Source: an uncultured Prevotellaceae bacterium
GTDB lineage: Bacteria; Bacteroidota; Bacteroidia; Bacteroidales; Muribaculaceae
Length of the DNA: 64,000 nt
NCBI GenBank assembly: GCA_947165675.1
Contig: CAMVBJ010000008.1
Location: 38,355-102,354, forward strand
Direction: 5' to 3'
Positions 1 through 10,885 of the stretch are shown in pieces; the first letter of the stretch is position 1, and every line of letters begins with the position of its first letter. The position numbers and the translations under genes are program-made. The notes under the pieces are model-generated. The model searched no databases and was not told the origin of the DNA. It saw only the letters and a list, made by a program, of their open reading frames with translations.

Positions 1-1
1 C

Positions 2-250
2 TTTGTCTCACGCGAGAATGACATGAATATTCCCATCCCCTCAGTGGACTCGATGGGTGTGGGCGACTATTTCAAGTACATGGCGACGCTGGTCACAGTC
101 TATTGCACGCTCATCTTCCTCATCCAGGCCTTCACGCTGCACAACATCGTGCTCACTCTGGCACGCATCGTTGCCAGCAGCGCGCTGTCCATAATTATCA
201 TTTTTGGGTTGGACACCTTAGTCAGCACGCGCCGTGAGAAAAGATTATAA
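2..250 (+). CDS. mreD: Rod shape-determining protein MreD, C-terminal part (5' truncated by window)
   Basis: Hydrophobic C-terminal fragment directly upstream of, and overlapping, PBP2 and rodA; canonical mre-mrd order. Confidence 0.7.
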   Translation, partial: FVSRENDMNIPIPSVDSMGVGDYFKYMATLVTVYCTLIFLIQAFTLHNIVLTLARIVASSALSIIIIFGLDTLVSTRREKRL

Positions 251-2174
251 TCTCGAGAAACGCAAGTTTGTCATTGGAGGCTTCATCGTGGCGATTGTGA
301 TCATCTACATCATCCGCCTGGTGCAGCTTCAGTTGCTTGAAAGCACCTACAAGGCCAATGCCGATAGCAACGCCTTCATGGAAAAGGTGATTTATCCGTC
401 ACGCGGCCTCATCTACGACCGCAACGGTAACCTTGTCGTCTATAATACGCCCGAGTATGACCTGGTGATGATTCCCAAGGATGTCACTCCGTTTGACACC
501 ATTGACTTCTGCAACACACTTCAAATCAGCCGCAGCGAGTTTGATCACCGCTGGCAGGAAATGAAAAAGGCCCGCAACTACTCGGCCTTTACTCAGCAGG
601 TGTTCATGAACCACCTCACGCCCGAGGATTATGGTCGCTTACAAGAAAAATTGTACCGTTTTCCGGGGTTCTATGTCGTTCAGCGCATCCTCCGCCAATA
701 TAATTATCCCGTAGCGGCCAACGTGCTGGGTGATATCCGCGAGGTCAATGCCCGCGATATCGAGAACGACGATTATTACCGTCCTGGTGACTATACCGGC
801 GACTTGGGTATCGAGAAGAGTTATGAGACGTGGCTACGCGGTATCAAGGGTAAGGAAATTCTCATCCGTGACGCGACAGGCAAGATCAAGGGACACTACA
901 ATGACGGTGCCGACGATGTGTCGCCCGTGGCTGGCAATAACCTGAAGCTGAGTATTGACATTGAGTTGCAGGCATATGGCGAATTGCTCATGCAGGGTAA
1001 AGTGGGTGCCATCGTGTGCATCGAGCCCAAGACAGGCGAAATCCTTGCGCTGGTTTCCAGCCCCACCTATGACCCGTCGCTGCTCATGGGCAAGGAACGA
1101 GGCAAGAACTATAGCAAACTGGTCAACAATAGGTTAAAGCCACTGTACGACCGCTCCATTATGGCCGCCTACCCTCCAGGATCGACCTTCAAGCCCACCC
1201 AGGGCCTAATCTTCCTGCAAGAGGGCATTATCACCACGAGCACAGTGTTCCCATGCCATCGTGGCTACATCAACGCGGGCCTGCGCGTGGGGTGCCACGG
1301 CCACGGGTCCCCCATCCCACTCAAGCCCGCATTGCAGACATCATGCAACGCCTACTTCTGCTGGGGCTTCAAGTACATGATGGACAAGCGCAGTAAGTAT
1401 GGATCAACAGGCAAGGCCTTTGAGGTGTGGAAAAACCACATGGTGTCGATGGGATATGGTTACAAGTTAGGCATTGACATGCCTGGCGAGAGCCGCGGCT
1501 TTATCCCCAACACGGCCTTCTATGACAAAATCTACGGTGAAGGGAAATGGGTGGGGCAAACCATCATCAGCGACGCCATCGGTCAGGGCGAGATTCTTGC
1601 CACGCCCCTTCAGATCGCCAACCTGAGTGCCACTATTGCCAACCGTGGCTATTACATCACGCCCCACGTGGTGAAGAACATCGAGGGCGTCGGCGTGCTC
1701 AAGAAGAACCTCGAGCGCCACGACACCGACATCGACAAGAAGTACTACACCCACATCGTCGAGGGCATGCGCATGGCAGTGCTGGGTGGCACCTGTACGG
1801 GAGCCAATATCCCGGGCCTTGACGTGTGTGGTAAGACAGGTACCGCCCAGAACCCGCACGGCCGAGACCACTCGGTGTTTATGGGCTTTGCTCCCATGAA
1901 CGACCCGAAGATTGCCGTCTGTGTCTATGTAGAGAATGCAGGCTTCGGCGCAACATACGGTGTTCCCATAGGGGCATTGATGATTCAACGCTACTTGCAG
2001 GGAAATTCCCCGGGTCTGATGTCTCGCGGTCATGCGATGGCAAACCGCCATACCATCACCTACCCCAAGGTCAAGAAAACTGCCACCCCATCCACCACCG
2101 GCAACAAGGCCGACAAACATAAGAAATCAACCATTAAACCTGTGATAAGCAACAACGATGGAAGTCAGGAATGA
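234..2174 (+). CDS. mrdA: Penicillin-binding protein 2 (transpeptidase)
   Basis: 646 aa; N-terminal TM, PBP dimerisation region, transpeptidase motifs YPPGSTFKP (SxxK), SCN, KTGTAQNPHG. Confidence 0.95.
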   Translation: MRKDYNLEKRKFVIGGFIVAIVIIYIIRLVQLQLLESTYKANADSNAFMEKVIYPSRGLIYDRNGNLVVYNTPEYDLVMIPKDVTPFDTIDFCNTLQISRSEFDHRWQEMKKARNYSAFTQQVFMNHLTPEDYGRLQEKLYRFPGFYVVQRILRQYNYPVAANVLGDIREVNARDIENDDYYRPGDYTGDLGIEKSYETWLRGIKGKEILIRDATGKIKGHYNDGADDVSPVAGNNLKLSIDIELQAYGELLMQGKVGAIVCIEPKTGEILALVSSPTYDPSLLMGKERGKNYSKLVNNRLKPLYDRSIMAAYPPGSTFKPTQGLIFLQEGIITTSTVFPCHRGYINAGLRVGCHGHGSPIPLKPALQTSCNAYFCWGFKYMMDKRSKYGSTGKAFEVWKNHMVSMGYGYKLGIDMPGESRGFIPNTAFYDKIYGEGKWVGQTIISDAIGQGEILATPLQIANLSATIANRGYYITPHVVKNIEGVGVLKKNLERHDTDIDKKYYTHIVEGMRMAVLGGTCTGANIPGLDVCGKTGTAQNPHGRDHSVFMGFAPMNDPKIAVCVYVENAGFGATYGVPIGALMIQRYLQGNSPGLMSRGHAMANRHTITYPKVKKTATPSTTGNKADKHKKSTIKPVISNNDGSQE

Positions 2175-3627
2175 AGATGAGAATACCAACCTATTGAGGT
2201 CGGTGGATTGGTTCACCATCATCCTCTATCTTATTATGGTCATCGCTGGAGCGGTGAGCATCTATGCTGCTACCTATGATTACGATAAGGCAAGCATGTT
2301 TGACCTCAGTGAATACTCGGGCAAGCAATTCCTATGGGCCGGTCTCTCGTTCCTCATCGGCTTCTCGCTGCTGCTGATTGACAGGCGCATTTATGAAGCC
2401 TACGCCTATCCGCTCTACGGATTCATGATATTGCTGTTGATTGTCACCATCTTTGTCGCGCCCGACATCAAGGGTTCTCGCTCATGGCTTGTCTTCGGTC
2501 CCGTGAGCCTACAGCCAGCCGAGTTTGCCAAAACGGCCACAGCGTTGGCCCTGGCCAAACTATTCAGCACCTACGGTTTCTCGCTCAATGGCTGGCGCAA
2601 CTACGCCATTGCGCTGGGAATCATCTTGTTGCCCATCCTGTGCATCATCATGGAGCGGGAGACAGGCTCGGCGCTGGTCTATACATCTCTAATCTTTGTA
2701 CTCTATCGAGAGGGCATGTCAGGCTTTGTGCTGTTTGCAGCCCTGATGTCTGTAGTCTATTTTGTCGTGGTGCTCAAGTTTGCCGCCATCACCTTCATGG
2801 GCATTCCTCTGGGCATGGTCATCGCCTTTATCCTGGCAATGGGACTTATCGTGGGCATGCTGCTCGTCTATTGCCGCTCGTGGATTTTGGGCCGCAATGT
2901 GCTGTTAGGCTATCTGGTGGCTGGTGCCATCGCCGGTGGCTTAACACTGGCGGGCATTCAGGTCAATGGCTACGCCTTCTTTCTGCCCGTCATCATCCTG
3001 TCGCTCATCTACCTGTTGTGGGGCATGTTGCACGATGACCTGAAGAAGGTCTTGATCACCATCTGCTTTGCCGCTGCGTCGCTCGTGTTCATGTTCACCG
3101 TGAGCTTCGCTTTCAACAAGGTGCTTGAGCCTCACCAGCAGACGCGAATCAAGGTTACCTTAGGCATCGAGGAAGACCTGCGTGGTGCAGGTTATAATGT
3201 CAATCAGAGCAAAATTGCCATCGGCAGTGGAGGTGTCACAGGCAAGGGCTTCCTACAGGGAACCCAGACCAAACTCAAGTATGTCCCTGAGCAGCACACC
3301 GACTTCATCTACTGCACCATCGGTGAGGAACAGGGCTTCATCGGCAGTGTAGCAGTGTTGGTACTGTTTCTGGCATTGATCCTGCGTATCATCACTCTGG
3401 CCGAGCGCAACCATTCGACTTTTGCCCGCGTTTATGCCTATAGCGTCGCGTCCATACTGATATTCCACTTGTGTATCAACATCGGCATGGTCATCGGTCT
3501 GTGCCCCGTCATCGGCATCCCGTTGCCATTCTTCAGCTACGGCGGTTCCTCGCTGTGGGGATTTACTTTCCTGCTGTTCATCCTGCTGCGCATCGATGCT
3601 GACCGCGGCAACTACGGCACCTGGTAA
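2158..3627 (+). CDS. rodA: Rod shape-determining protein RodA (SEDS glycosyltransferase)
   Basis: 489 aa polytopic protein with SEDS motifs (GSRSWL, QPAEFAK, PEQHTDFIYCTIGEEQGFIG, LPFFSYGGSS). Confidence 0.95.
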   Translation: MEVRNEDENTNLLRSVDWFTIILYLIMVIAGAVSIYAATYDYDKASMFDLSEYSGKQFLWAGLSFLIGFSLLLIDRRIYEAYAYPLYGFMILLLIVTIFVAPDIKGSRSWLVFGPVSLQPAEFAKTATALALAKLFSTYGFSLNGWRNYAIALGIILLPILCIIMERETGSALVYTSLIFVLYREGMSGFVLFAALMSVVYFVVVLKFAAITFMGIPLGMVIAFILAMGLIVGMLLVYCRSWILGRNVLLGYLVAGAIAGGLTLAGIQVNGYAFFLPVIILSLIYLLWGMLHDDLKKVLITICFAAASLVFMFTVSFAFNKVLEPHQQTRIKVTLGIEEDLRGAGYNVNQSKIAIGSGGVTGKGFLQGTQTKLKYVPEQHTDFIYCTIGEEQGFIGSVAVLVLFLALILRIITLAERNHSTFARVYAYSVASILIFHLCINIGMVIGLCPVIGIPLPFFSYGGSSLWGFTFLLFILLRIDADRGNYGTW

Positions 3628-3648
3628 AACGCCGTTTCCGCAGAATGT

Positions 3649-4533
3649 TTAGTCTTTACTGACTACCATGAGCAGGGCTACGCAGATAAAGAAATGAATG
3701 ATCAGGTACCCGATGGAGAACAGGGCATTGGGACGTGCATCTGCACCCAGCCCCACATCGTGAATAGCCTCGATGATGGGCGGGAATGACTCGACTCGAT
3801 AGAGCGAATCGTTCAAGTACTGGGATGAATTATCCACCGCATTGAGGTACTGGTCATAATTCCCGCGATTATAGGCAAAGATGCGGCGATAGGTGTGGCA
3901 CTGCTTGTCATAGTGATGGTCTGAAATCTTTTCCCGCAGTCGTGCCTGAGCATCGTTGTAGGCTTCTTCTACTTCATCACGGCTTTTCCATCTGGTTTTA
4001 AAATACTCTCGGTCATCGAAGGCCAGATACACGCCATGACTATCCATGACCGGCGCAACAACAAGGGCTTTTAATCGCATCCGTCCGTGTCGCTCTCGGG
4101 AACTGCTCACATCATAGCCACGGCAATTCTCCATGACATCAATGTCCTGCTCACTCATGATATACTCGGCATCGCCGATACTTTCGCGAGTGATTCTCTC
4201 GCAGTGATAATAGGACGAGGTGGCCCTGTGGACATATTGATCAATGCATAGAAGCCCACAGGCAATACTCATGCCGAAAAAGAGATAGGCTACATAGCGA
4301 TAGTTGTCTTTTTTAGGTATTGCACCGAACTGTTTTCTCAATAGGAAAACCGTCATCAACACCCACGCAATGCCGACATAGAATCTTGTTGAGTTCCATT
4401 GATACTTAAGGTCGGAACAATGCACACCCCAGCATAGCAGTGCGTACAGGGCTACCGACAACAGCGAGCCCACCGTGACTGCAAGCACGCGTTGCCAACC
4501 CTGTGTTCTTTCATTTGACATCACCTCTTTCAC
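3649..4533 (-). CDS. Hypothetical membrane protein
   Basis: 294 aa ORF with 3 N-terminal TM stretches and 1 C-terminal TM stretch. Confidence 0.6.
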   Translation of the reverse strand: MKEVMSNERTQGWQRVLAVTVGSLLSVALYALLCWGVHCSDLKYQWNSTRFYVGIAWVLMTVFLLRKQFGAIPKKDNYRYVAYLFFGMSIACGLLCIDQYVHRATSSYYHCERITRESIGDAEYIMSEQDIDVMENCRGYDVSSSRERHGRMRLKALVVAPVMDSHGVYLAFDDREYFKTRWKSRDEVEEAYNDAQARLREKISDHHYDKQCHTYRRIFAYNRGNYDQYLNAVDNSSQYLNDSLYRVESFPPIIEAIHDVGLGADARPNALFSIGYLIIHFFICVALLMVVSKD

Positions 4534-5040
4534 TTGTCCTCCATCGTGAAAATATCACAACGATAATTACGCTATGCAAAACTACACCTTAAATAATTTA
4601 TCACCAAATCTCTGGATAAAAAAGTAAAAGTCCGGCTCTCACGAGTGGGACTTTAAATTTTATGAATAGAATCTGTATAGAAAAGTGCAATATCTCCTTA
4701 ATGCGACTGCAAAGAACGGATTTTTTTCTGAACCGCCAAAATTTTTAACAGGGAAATTGGCCCTATTTTTATGAAAAAATGCATATTTTACCACTTTAGG
4801 GTAGGCAAAACCTCTTGTTTACGGAAAAAACATATACAGAAATAGACCTGAACTTCAAGCTGCATGGTAGTTTTTTTATTATCTCATGCTGTTCGCTCAA
4901 ATTGTTTTCCTCCAAGATGTGGTATTCATGCAAGATGATTAATCAGCTTTTTCAAACGGTCACTTATACTATTGGAGAATGATTTATCGTTAATGTAATG
5001 TCAGTTGGCATTATTCTTGCCTCATTATTTATCAAAGAAG

Positions 5041-6360
5041 ATGCAACGGCTGTTGAAGACATATTGCCAAAAGGCGAAAGAAGGTGTCGCCTCGGGAATG
5101 CTCAAAAATGTTTTGAACATTCCACACGGCTTGCACTACTGTTGCTTGACGATGCTGTGTGCCCTGTATGCCACGGGTACACTCGAAGCTGCACCCCAGT
5201 TGCCCCAGCCCGAAGCCACCCAAGTTCAAGAGGAAGAAGACTCGGTGCGTGTGAGCCTCGTCACGTTCTACCCTGGCAGTGAGCCACACAACATCTTTGG
5301 TCACAGCGAGATACGCGTGCAGCAAGGCTCCACTGACTTGTACTTTAACTATGGTGTGTTTGACTTTCAAGCACCTGGCTTCTTGTGGCGCTTTGTGCTT
5401 GGCGAGACCGACTACCTGTGTATGCCCATTCCACGGGCCTATGCCACCGTGGGCATGGAGAACCGTCGCATGGTCGAGCAGGAACTCAACCTGCCTCAAG
5501 ACCGAGCCATTGCCGTTCGCGATTTCCTGTGGAACAACGCTCAGCCCGAGAACCGCGAATATCGCTATAAATTCCTAAGCGACAACTGCTCTACCCGTCC
5601 CCGCGACATCATTGAGATGGCGGCAGGCGAAACCCTGCGATATCCCGATATGGGAGACAGAACTGTCACCTATCGTGACATCTTGTCATTCTATTGTCGC
5701 AATTATGCCTGGGAATCATTTGGCATTGATCTGGTATTAGGATGGGACGTGGATACCTTGATTGACCAGCGTGCCATGATGTTTATCCCCATGCAACTCA
5801 TGGATGCCATAGCAGGAGCCACAATCACTACCGACCGCGTCATACCACTCGTCAAAGCGACGACCGTGCCCATCGACAAGAGCACCGAGGGCAACGTGCG
5901 GCCGCCCACGCCCTGGTATATCTCGCCCATAGCATTTGCCCTGCTGGTGCTGGTGCTCACACTGCTCGTGAGCGGTCGCGACTGGCATCGCCATGATGTG
6001 TCACGGTGGTTTGACAGCATCCTGTTCACCGCTGGCGGACTGGCGGGCTGCATCCTGTTTTTCCTCATCTGTTTCTCCACCCACGAGGCTACCTCACCCA
6101 ATATCAACATCGTGTGGCTGCATCCGCTGTTGCTGTTGCTCGCCGTGTTACCATGGTTCAAGAAAACACGTCCTGTAGCACGCTGGCTGCATGCCATGAA
6201 TGCGGTTATTGTGGCCCTGCTCATGATGGCATGGCCCTGGCAACCACAAGTAGGCAATATCGCCTTTTTCCCGCTGATGACTGCGCTGGTGATGCGCTCA
6301 GCCATCAACGTGCTGCTGGGTGCACAGACGACCCGCGGCCCCACCTCCTCCAACCATTAA
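5041..6360 (+). CDS. DUF4105 / Lnb-like membrane protein (putative lipoprotein N-acyltransferase family)
   Basis: Motifs SLVTFYPGSEPHNIFGHSEIRV...YNYGVFDF...FLSDNCSTRPRDIIE plus C-terminal TM helices; ORF track start at 5005 is TTG, first ATG is 5041. Confidence 0.75.
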   Translation: MQRLLKTYCQKAKEGVASGMLKNVLNIPHGLHYCCLTMLCALYATGTLEAAPQLPQPEATQVQEEEDSVRVSLVTFYPGSEPHNIFGHSEIRVQQGSTDLYFNYGVFDFQAPGFLWRFVLGETDYLCMPIPRAYATVGMENRRMVEQELNLPQDRAIAVRDFLWNNAQPENREYRYKFLSDNCSTRPRDIIEMAAGETLRYPDMGDRTVTYRDILSFYCRNYAWESFGIDLVLGWDVDTLIDQRAMMFIPMQLMDAIAGATITTDRVIPLVKATTVPIDKSTEGNVRPPTPWYISPIAFALLVLVLTLLVSGRDWHRHDVSRWFDSILFTAGGLAGCILFFLICFSTHEATSPNINIVWLHPLLLLLAVLPWFKKTRPVARWLHAMNAVIVALLMMAWPWQPQVGNIAFFPLMTALVMRSAINVLLGAQTTRGPTSSNH

Positions 6361-6438
6361 CCCCGCGACAATCCGCCATTTTTCAACCTTGTGGGTGATT
6401 TATCCTTATATAATAGGTATTTATCAGCCAAAAAATTG

Positions 6439-6446
6439 TATCTTTG
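6439..6446 (+). promoter_or_regulatory. Bacteroidota -7 promoter box (TATCTTTG) upstream of secA
   Basis: TATCTTTG matches TAnnTTTG, ~68 bp upstream of the secA ATG. Confidence 0.6.
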
Positions 6447-6513
6447 CGGGTTAGATTACATTATCACTGTTCGAAAAAACTAAACAAAACATAACTACAA
6501 CAACAAACCAAAA

Positions 6514-9500
6514 ATGGGACTTAGTGACATTTTGAAATCCTTGTTTGGCAATAAGTCAACCCGTGACCTGAAGAAGATCACGCCTATTGTCAATCAAATC
6601 AAATCAATTTATCCCGAGATCGACGAACTGGACATCGACAGTCTGCGACAACGCACTGCCGACATCCGCAAGTATCTCAACGAATCGGTACAAGACAAGC
6701 GCAACGAGATTGACCGCATCAAGGCCGAAATCGAGACCCTCGACTACGAGGAGCGTGAACCACTATGGAAGAAAGTCGATGATATCCAGAAGGAGATCCT
6801 CGACGTTCTCGAGGACAAACTCAACGAGGTGCTGCCCACCGTGTTCGCCATTGTGAAATCTACCGCTCGCCGTTTTGCCCAGAACGAAACCATTACCGTG
6901 ACCGCCACCCAACTCGACCGTGACTTGGCTGCGCAGGGCAAGGACTTTGTCAGCATCGATGGCGACAAGGCCATCTGGAAGAATCACTGGATGGCTGGAG
7001 GCAACGAGATCACATGGGACATGGTACACTATGATGTACAGCTCATCGGTGGTATCGTTTTACATCAGGGCAAGATTGCCGAGATGGCAACTGGTGAAGG
7101 TAAGACCCTGGTGGCTACCCTGCCCGTATTCCTCAATGGCTTGACCGGCAATGGTGTTCATGTAGTGACAGTCAACGACTACCTGGCCAAGCGCGATAGT
7201 GAGTGGATGGGTCCGCTATACATGTTCCACGGCATGACCGTCGCCTGTATCGACAAGACCGAGCCCAACTCCCCCCAGCGCCGTGCCGCCTACAACTGCG
7301 ATATCACCTTCGGTACCAACAGTGAGTTCGGTTTCGATTACCTGCGTGATAACATGGCGATGCGCCCCGAGGACATGGTGCAGCGTCCCCACAACTATGC
7401 CATCGTCGATGAGGTCGATAGCGTCTTGATTGACGATGCCCGTACCCCGTTGATTATCTCTGGTCCCGTACCCAAGGGTGAAGACCAGATGTTTAACGAC
7501 TTCAAGCCCAATGTGGAGCGCGTTTATAACGCCCAGCGCCAACTCGTGACCGGCTTACTCGCCGACGCCAAGAAGATGATGGCCAGCGACGACCAGGACA
7601 CCGTCAAAGAAGGTACCCTGCGACTCTTCAGAGCCTTCAAGGGTCTGCCTAAATACAAGCCCTTGATTAAGTACTTGAGCGAAGAGGGTGTCAAGAACGC
7701 CATGCTCAAGACTGAAGCCTTCTACATGCAAGATAACAATCGCGAGATGCCCACTGTTACTGATCCCCTATACTTCATCATCGACGAGAAGAACAACACC
7801 GTCGAAATGACCGACAAGGGTATCGACGTACTCACCAAGGGCACCGACGATCCTGAATTCTTTATCCTGCCTGACATTGCCGCACAATTGTCGGCAGTGA
7901 CCAACGAACCCCTCACCGATGAGGAGAAAACCCACAAGAAGGACGAACTGCTCGCCAACTATTCGGTCAAGGCCGAGCGCGTGCACACCGTCACTCAGCT
8001 ATTGAAGGCCTACACCCTGTTCAACCGCGACGACGAGTACATCGTTGATGCCGAGGGCAAGGTAAAGATTGTTGATGAGCAGACTGGTCGTGTGATGGAA
8101 GGCCGTCGATACAGCGATGGTCTGCATCAGGCCATTGAAGCCAAGGAAGGTGTGAACGTCGAGGCTGCAACCCAGACGTTTGCCACCATCACATTGCAGA
8201 ACTACTTCCGCATGTACCACAAGTTGTCGGGTATGACAGGTACTGCTGAGACCGAGGCTGGTGAGTTCTGGGACATCTACAAGCTGGATGTCGTGACCAT
8301 TCCCACCAACCGTCCCGTGATCCGCAAGGATATGGCCGACCGCGTTTACAAAACTCAGAAAGAGAAATTCAACGCTGTTATTGCCGAGATTGAGGCTATG
8401 CGAAATTCTGGTCGCCCCACTCTGGTGGGTACCACGAGTGTTGAGATCAGTGAGCAGTTGAGTCGTATGCTCAGTATGCGGCACATTCCTCACAACGTCC
8501 TCAACGCCAAGCTGCATCAGAAGGAGGCCGACATTGTTGCCCAGGCGGGTCAATCCATCGACGGCAAGGGTGTCGTGACCATCGCCACCAACATGGCCGG
8601 TCGTGGTACCGATATCAAGCTGTCGCCGGCCGTTAAGGAGGCTGGTGGTCTTGCCATCATCGGTACCGAGCGCCACGAGTCACGTCGTGTTGACCGCCAG
8701 TTGCGTGGTCGTGCCGGTCGTCAGGGAGACCCAGGTTCCTCGGTATTCTTCGTCTCATTTGAAGATAAGCTGATGCGACTGTTCGCCAGCGAGAGTGTTG
8801 TCAAGACGCTCGACCGTCTGGGACTCAAGGATGGTGAGGCTATCGAGAGTAACATGGTGACCAAGAGCATTGAGAACGCTCAGAAGCGCGTCGAGGAGAA
8901 CAACTTCGGTATCCGTAAGCACTTGCTCGAGTATGACGACGTGATGAATGCCCAACGCAAGGTGATTTACACCCGCCGTCACCATGCCCTCATCGGTGAG
9001 CGCATCGGTCTGGATATCATTAATACCCTGTATGATAGTGTGGAGGATGTCGTAGAACGCTTTGGCGCCGACGACTTCGAGGACTTCAAGATGCAGGTAC
9101 TCAAGACCTATGCCATTGAGACTCCGTTTGAGGAAGAGGAATATCGCCGCATGGATGACAGCAAGAAGCAAGAAATCCTGTATGATGCTGTACTCAAGGC
9201 CTTCAACCGCAAGATGGACCGCTTGAGCGAGGTAGCTGATCCCATTATCCAACAGATTGTCGCCGACCAGCAGGCCAACGGCATGGAACCTCAAGGTCTC
9301 ATACGCGTGCCCATTACCGATGGCAAGCGTGCCTTTGGCATCGTTATCGACATCAAGGAGGCCGCTGAAACCCACTGCAAGTCGTTAACCAAGGCTTGGC
9401 AAAAGGCCGTCATGCTGCTCACCATCGATGAGAACTGGAAGGAGCACCTGCGTGAGATGGACCAGTTGCGCCAGAGTGTGCAGAACGCCAGCTACGAACA

Positions 9501-9849
9501 GAAGGACCCGCTCGTGATCTACAAAACCGAGGCGTTCAACATGTTCAAGCAGATGGTCGGCATCATGAATGGCAAGTCCATCGCCGTGCTCATGCGTGGT
9601 CAAATACCCGAAGCGCCACCCCAACAGAACGTCCAGGAGCGTGAACCCCAACCACGCCAGCAGCGCTACAGTGAGAACCGTGGTGGAGAACCCGATCCCA
9701 CGCGCCCCGATGCAGCCCCGGTCGGCCCGCGCCCACAAGGTCCCGTTGGTCCCATCCGCAACGAGGGTCCCAAGATTGGCCGCAACGATCCATGCCCCTG
9801 CGGTAGTGGAAAGAAGTACAAGAACTGCCATGGTCGTGGTCTGGTTTAA
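6514..9849 (+). CDS. secA: Preprotein translocase ATPase SecA
   Basis: 1111 aa; [46 protein letters not shown]-terminal zinc motif [14 protein letters not shown]. Confidence 0.98.
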   Translation: MGLSDILKSLFGNKSTRDLKKITPIVNQIKSIYPEIDELDIDSLRQRTADIRKYLNESVQDKRNEIDRIKAEIETLDYEEREPLWKKVDDIQKEILDVLEDKLNEVLPTVFAIVKSTARRFAQNETITVTATQLDRDLAAQGKDFVSIDGDKAIWKNHWMAGGNEITWDMVHYDVQLIGGIVLHQGKIAEMATGEGKTLVATLPVFLNGLTGNGVHVVTVNDYLAKRDSEWMGPLYMFHGMTVACIDKTEPNSPQRRAAYNCDITFGTNSEFGFDYLRDNMAMRPEDMVQRPHNYAIVDEVDSVLIDDARTPLIISGPVPKGEDQMFNDFKPNVERVYNAQRQLVTGLLADAKKMMASDDQDTVKEGTLRLFRAFKGLPKYKPLIKYLSEEGVKNAMLKTEAFYMQDNNREMPTVTDPLYFIIDEKNNTVEMTDKGIDVLTKGTDDPEFFILPDIAAQLSAVTNEPLTDEEKTHKKDELLANYSVKAERVHTVTQLLKAYTLFNRDDEYIVDAEGKVKIVDEQTGRVMEGRRYSDGLHQAIEAKEGVNVEAATQTFATITLQNYFRMYHKLSGMTGTAETEAGEFWDIYKLDVVTIPTNRPVIRKDMADRVYKTQKEKFNAVIAEIEAMRNSGRPTLVGTTSVEISEQLSRMLSMRHIPHNVLNAKLHQKEADIVAQAGQSIDGKGVVTIATNMAGRGTDIKLSPAVKEAGGLAIIGTERHESRRVDRQLRGRAGRQGDPGSSVFFVSFEDKLMRLFASESVVKTLDRLGLKDGEAIESNMVTKSIENAQKRVEENNFGIRKHLLEYDDVMNAQRKVIYTRRHHALIGERIGLDIINTLYDSVEDVVERFGADDFEDFKMQVLKTYAIETPFEEEEYRRMDDSKKQEILYDAVLKAFNRKMDRLSEVADPIIQQIVADQQANGMEPQGLIRVPITDGKRAFGIVIDIKEAAETHCKSLTKAWQKAVMLLTIDENWKEHLREMDQLRQSVQNASYEQKDPLVIYKTEAFNMFKQMVGIMNGKSIAVLMRGQIPEAPPQQNVQEREPQPRQQRYSENRGGEPDPTRPDAAPVGPRPQGPVGPIRNEGPKIGRNDPCPCGSGKKYKNCHGRGLV

Positions 9850-9872
9850 TACCGATCCACTGGCAATCAATT

Positions 9873-9924
9873 AATAAACAGAGTGCACGTTAGCCTCAAA
9901 CGGTTGACGTGCACTCTGTTTATT
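9873..9924. terminator. Bidirectional terminator hairpin between convergent secA and DUF3843-like gene
   Basis: AATAAACAGAGTGCACGT ... ACGTGCACTCTGTTTATT, 18-bp perfect inverted repeat. Confidence 0.8.
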
Positions 9925-9944
9925 CTTGTCACTTTGTTTCTTCA

Positions 9945-10691
9945 CTATGGTAATGTATCGTCAATGATGAGTCGCAACCACTGGGCAGTGGTCAATGGAA
10001 TGGGACCTGCTGGCTCGGTGGACATCAAGTGCTCATTAAGTGCCAGCAACATGGGCCGGGCGTCGCTCTCACCAGCTTCAATGATGATTTCATGAGCCTG
10101 AGGCATAGCACGATCCATCACCGCCTGGGACGATGGACGCAACAGGAAACTGCGCCAATAGAGCCAATAGGCGTAATCATAGATGCGTTGTGCATCCTGA
10201 GGATTGTCCAGATCGACATCACTGGCGATACAGAACTGCCGTGGCACGGGAGCATCCTCATATTCCTCGTCAAGCAGCATGTGGAAGGCTACCGCCAGCG
10301 CCTCAAGTTCCTTGTCGTGAGGATCGAGAACATCCACTCCCGACTCGCCTGCAACAGTCCACCAGATGACATAGCGCACATCATCACAATTGAGCTCATA
10401 ATCAATGTAGGACTCCCCCCTGCCGTAGTGGGGCAACGGTGAGCCATGAAGCTGGTTGTGCAACCGAGTGAACGACCGCCACAAGCCACCATCGGCTACC
10501 ACGTCCTGGTAATACCCTGTCACCGCCAGCACCACATCACGGCGCACGCTATCGGCCAGCCCACGCAGCCACGGTGACTCATCCCATAACTTAGCGAGCC
10601 TAAGTGCTATCCACAAATAAAACTGATCGGTTTCGGCCACGTGCGGGTTACCCGGTTGCCGCTCCATGTAATCCTTAACACTGATTTCCAT
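9945..10691 (-). CDS. DUF3843-like hypothetical protein
   Basis: 248 aa ORF, N-terminus resembles the Bacteroidales DUF3843 family (recalled, not searched). Confidence 0.55.
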   Translation of the reverse strand: MEISVKDYMERQPGNPHVAETDQFYLWIALRLAKLWDESPWLRGLADSVRRDVVLAVTGYYQDVVADGGLWRSFTRLHNQLHGSPLPHYGRGESYIDYELNCDDVRYVIWWTVAGESGVDVLDPHDKELEALAVAFHMLLDEEYEDAPVPRQFCIASDVDLDNPQDAQRIYDYAYWLYWRSFLLRPSSQAVMDRAMPQAHEIIIEAGESDARPMLLALNEHLMSTEPAGPIPLTTAQWLRLIIDDTLP

Positions 10692-10743
10692 CTTGACATC
10701 ATTTTTCTATTAAAAAACGGGAAAACGATTTTGTTTTCCCGTC

Positions 10744-10819
10744 TGGAGCCGCGAGCGGGACTCGAACCCGCGACCTTTTCGTTACGAATGAAATGCTCTA
10801 CCGACTGAGCTATTGCGGC
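10744..10819 (-). tRNA. tRNA-Thr (CGT anticodon)
   Basis: Cloverleaf GCCGCAATAGCTCAGTCGGTAGAGCATTTCATTCGTAACGAAAAGGTCGCGGGTTCGAGTCCCGCTCGCGGCTCCA, encoded CCA. Confidence 0.93.
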
Positions 10820-10885
10820 TTGGTGCACTGCGATGTTTTGCAATGCGGGTGCAAAGGTAACACAAATTTTCTAATCCAGCAAGAA

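Noticed and set aside
6514-9849. Unusually long SecA (1111 aa)
   Set aside because: Large SecA is typical of Bacteroidota; all motifs intact
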